From an uncultured Porphyromonadaceae bacterium (GTDB lineage Bacteria > Bacteroidota > Bacteroidia > Bacteroidales > Muribaculaceae), in contig USGZ01000062.1 of NCBI GenBank assembly GCA_900554265.1, forward strand, positions 1 through 8,209: DNA of 8,209 bases. The letters run 5' to 3'. The notes under the pieces are model-generated. The model was not told the origin of the DNA and did no database searches. It saw only the letters and a program-made list of their open reading frames with translations. Shown here piece after piece: positions 6,789 through 8,209 of the stretch (position 1 is its first letter; every line of letters begins with the position of its first letter). The translations under genes were made by a program, and so were the position numbers.

Positions 6789-8209
6789 ATGGAAGCCAGA
6801 ACATTAGTCGCAATCGAAATAGCATCGTCCAAAATCAAGGGCGCCGTGGCCACGGCCGAACCGGACGGCAGCCTCAGGGTGATAGCCGTCGAGGAGCTGC
6901 GGCCTATCAACATCGTACGCCACGGCCGCGTACAGAATATCCGCGAAGTATCCGCTGCCGTAAACGAGATAATACGCAAGCTTGAGAACATTCCGGCTGT
7001 CTATCCGCGGCGGGTGCAGTCCGTTGCGCTCGGCACCGGCGGCCGCTCGCTGTGCGGCATTCCGGCGTCGGCCTATCTGCAGTTTCCGCACGACATCGAG
7101 ATTACGGACAAGACCGTAGAGCGCCTAAAGACGGAGGTGGCCAAGGATTTCGCCGGCAACAAGGACATCGACGAAATCATTCCCCGGAATTTCTATATCA
7201 ACAACAGCAGCGTGCAGGTAAGTACGGCCGTCGGCACCCTTGCCCACAGCCTCCGGGGCGATTTCCTCATGCTTACCAGCGACAAGACCAACCGCGAGAA
7301 CATCGCCCGTATCAAGTTCGATACGGTAGGCTCCGGCAGCGTCGACTATATTCTGCGTCCGCTTGCGCTGGCCGATGCGGTTCTCGACGACGACGAGCGT
7401 CAGCTCGGCTGCGTTCTTGTGGATTTCGGCGCCGAGACAACAACCGTATCCGTCTACAAGAACGGAACCCTGACCTTCCTGCGGACTCTTCCGATGGGCT
7501 CGCGTCTTATAACCATGGACCTGATGAGCGGCCTTACACTTACTGAAGCCGCCGCCGAGGACTTCAAGCTGACCTTAGGCAGCCTGGGCGAGAACACATC
7601 CGACGCCGCAAACGCCGCCGAGGTAAACAACTACGTCCGCGCCCGTGCCGGCGAGATTGCCGCCAATATAGTGAACCAGATCGAGATTTCGGGCGTTGGT
7701 ACGGAGAACCTCGGCGCCGGCATCGTCCTTGTCGGCGGAGGGGCCCGGCTGCCTGAATTCGGCAATCTGCTGGCTTCGCAGAGTCATCTGAACGTGCGCG
7801 CCGGCAAACTGCCCGAAGGGGTCGAGTTCGCCGACCGTGCCAAGGCGTCGACGGACAATATCGACGTGGTCGCCCTGCTGCTGGCCATGGAGCACCGCGA
7901 CCTGGGCGACAGCCTGAGCACGCTTCCGGCGGCCGTCAAGGCTGACGTGTCGGTAGACCTCGAGCCCCTGGACGACGAGCTTGAAGACATTCCCGCCGAC
8001 ATCCGGACCGAGCCCGACAAGCGCGCCGAATCGCGCCCTGCGGGCCGTCCGGCCAGAAAGGCCGAGCCGGTTCCTGCTTCGATTCATGTCGACGACGAGG
8101 AGGATTTCGACTCGCAGGATGATGACGACGAGTACCTGCTCATGGACGACGACAACGTAGCCGCCGCGCGCGCCAAGGCACGCGAGAAGGCGCGCCGCGA
8201 ACGCGAGCG
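6789..8209 (+). CDS. ftsA: Cell division protein FtsA, 5' part (runs off window end)
   Basis: Actin-like ATPase that anchors FtsZ to the membrane and recruits divisome proteins. From ATG 6789 the frame is open to the window edge: 473 full codons and two bases of the next. Phosphate-1 reads VAIEIASSKIKG (residues 7-18), with E10 where most FtsA have Asp and A12 where most have Gly. The 1C-domain region follows (HGRVQNIREVSAAVNEII, SVALGTGGRSL). Phosphate-2 is VDFGAETTTVSVY (D212, T217-T219), and the adenosine motif is LVGGGARLPEF (315-324). The actin fold seems to end near residue 370. Beyond it lies a disordered-looking acidic linker (about 386-455, Asp/Glu-rich at 435-455), then an Ala/Arg/Lys/Glu-rich basic segment from 458. 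Typical FtsA is about 420 residues, so this one is extended and any amphipathic membrane helix must lie beyond the window. ftsZ is the expected next gene. Confidence 0.95.
   Translation, partial: MEARTLVAIEIASSKIKGAVATAEPDGSLRVIAVEELRPINIVRHGRVQNIREVSAAVNEIIRKLENIPAVYPRRVQSVALGTGGRSLCGIPASAYLQFPHDIEITDKTVERLKTEVAKDFAGNKDIDEIIPRNFYINNSSVQVSTAVGTLAHSLRGDFLMLTSDKTNRENIARIKFDTVGSGSVDYILRPLALADAVLDDDERQLGCVLVDFGAETTTVSVYKNGTLTFLRTLPMGSRLITMDLMSGLTLTEAAAEDFKLTLGSLGENTSDAANAAEVNNYVRARAGEIAANIVNQIEISGVGTENLGAGIVLVGGGARLPEFGNLLASQSHLNVRAGKLPEGVEFADRAKASTDNIDVVALLLAMEHRDLGDSLSTLPAAVKADVSVDLEPLDDELEDIPADIRTEPDKRAESRPAGRPARKAEPVPASIHVDDEEDFDSQDDDDEYLLMDDDNVAAARAKAREKARRERE

Noticed and set aside
7052..7546. 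Plus-strand open frame of 164 codons
   Set aside because: It lies inside ftsA in another frame and gives an Arg/Gly-rich shadow translation. The real gene here is ftsA, which is open to the window edge.
1..8209. tRNA/rRNA genes, CRISPR arrays, insertion sequences, attachment sites, or defence or mobile modules
   Set aside because: Coding sequence of a core dcw cluster fills nearly the whole window, and I saw no repeats, integrase/transposase motifs or RNA-gene signatures.

Overview
This window is a stretch of a dcw (division and cell wall) cluster. All genes lie on the + strand and are tightly packed: mraY (3' part only), murD, ftsW, murG, murC, ftsQ, ftsA (5' part only). The order, with murC followed directly by ftsQ and then ftsA and no murB or ddl in between, fits what I know of Bacteroidota. 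So do the lack of Shine-Dalgarno sequences, the A-rich start regions, the 'EELG...GQPLPLISRGG' style of FtsW, and the IEIxSSKIKG variant of the FtsA phosphate-1 motif. The DNA is GC-rich for that phylum. A high-GC Bacteroidales lineage (for example Rikenellaceae/Alistipes-like or Muribaculaceae-like) is my best guess, but the family-level placement is inference.

Layout: 2-547 is the end of mraY; 569-1924 murD; 1943-3310 ftsW; 3307-4437 murG; 4437-5837 murC; 5891-6745 ftsQ; 6789 to the window edge ftsA. Two junctions overlap (ATGA between ftsW and murG, TAATG between murG and murC). The mraY/murD and murD/ftsW gaps are about 20 bases. Only the murC/ftsQ (53 bases) and ftsQ/ftsA (43 bases) spacers are longer. 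I see no stretch over 300 bases without a gene, and no RNA gene, mobile element, CRISPR array or convincing promoter or terminator. Transcription presumably enters from upstream of the window and continues into ftsZ beyond it.

The genes form one pathway. MurC and MurD add L-Ala and D-Glu to UDP-MurNAc in the cytoplasm, MraY transfers the finished phospho-MurNAc-pentapeptide to undecaprenyl phosphate (lipid I), and MurG adds GlcNAc (lipid II). FtsW polymerises lipid II at the septum, FtsQ scaffolds the divisome, and FtsA tethers FtsZ to the membrane.

I did not find an undescribed system. The points worth a second look are local: an 18-codon in-frame continuation of murC past its UGA that would end in an ATGA overlap with ftsQ, a hairpin around that stop codon, a phased GAAA-rich spacer, deviations in conserved FtsW motifs together with an enlarged extracytoplasmic loop, and a strongly acidic then strongly basic C-terminal extension on FtsA.
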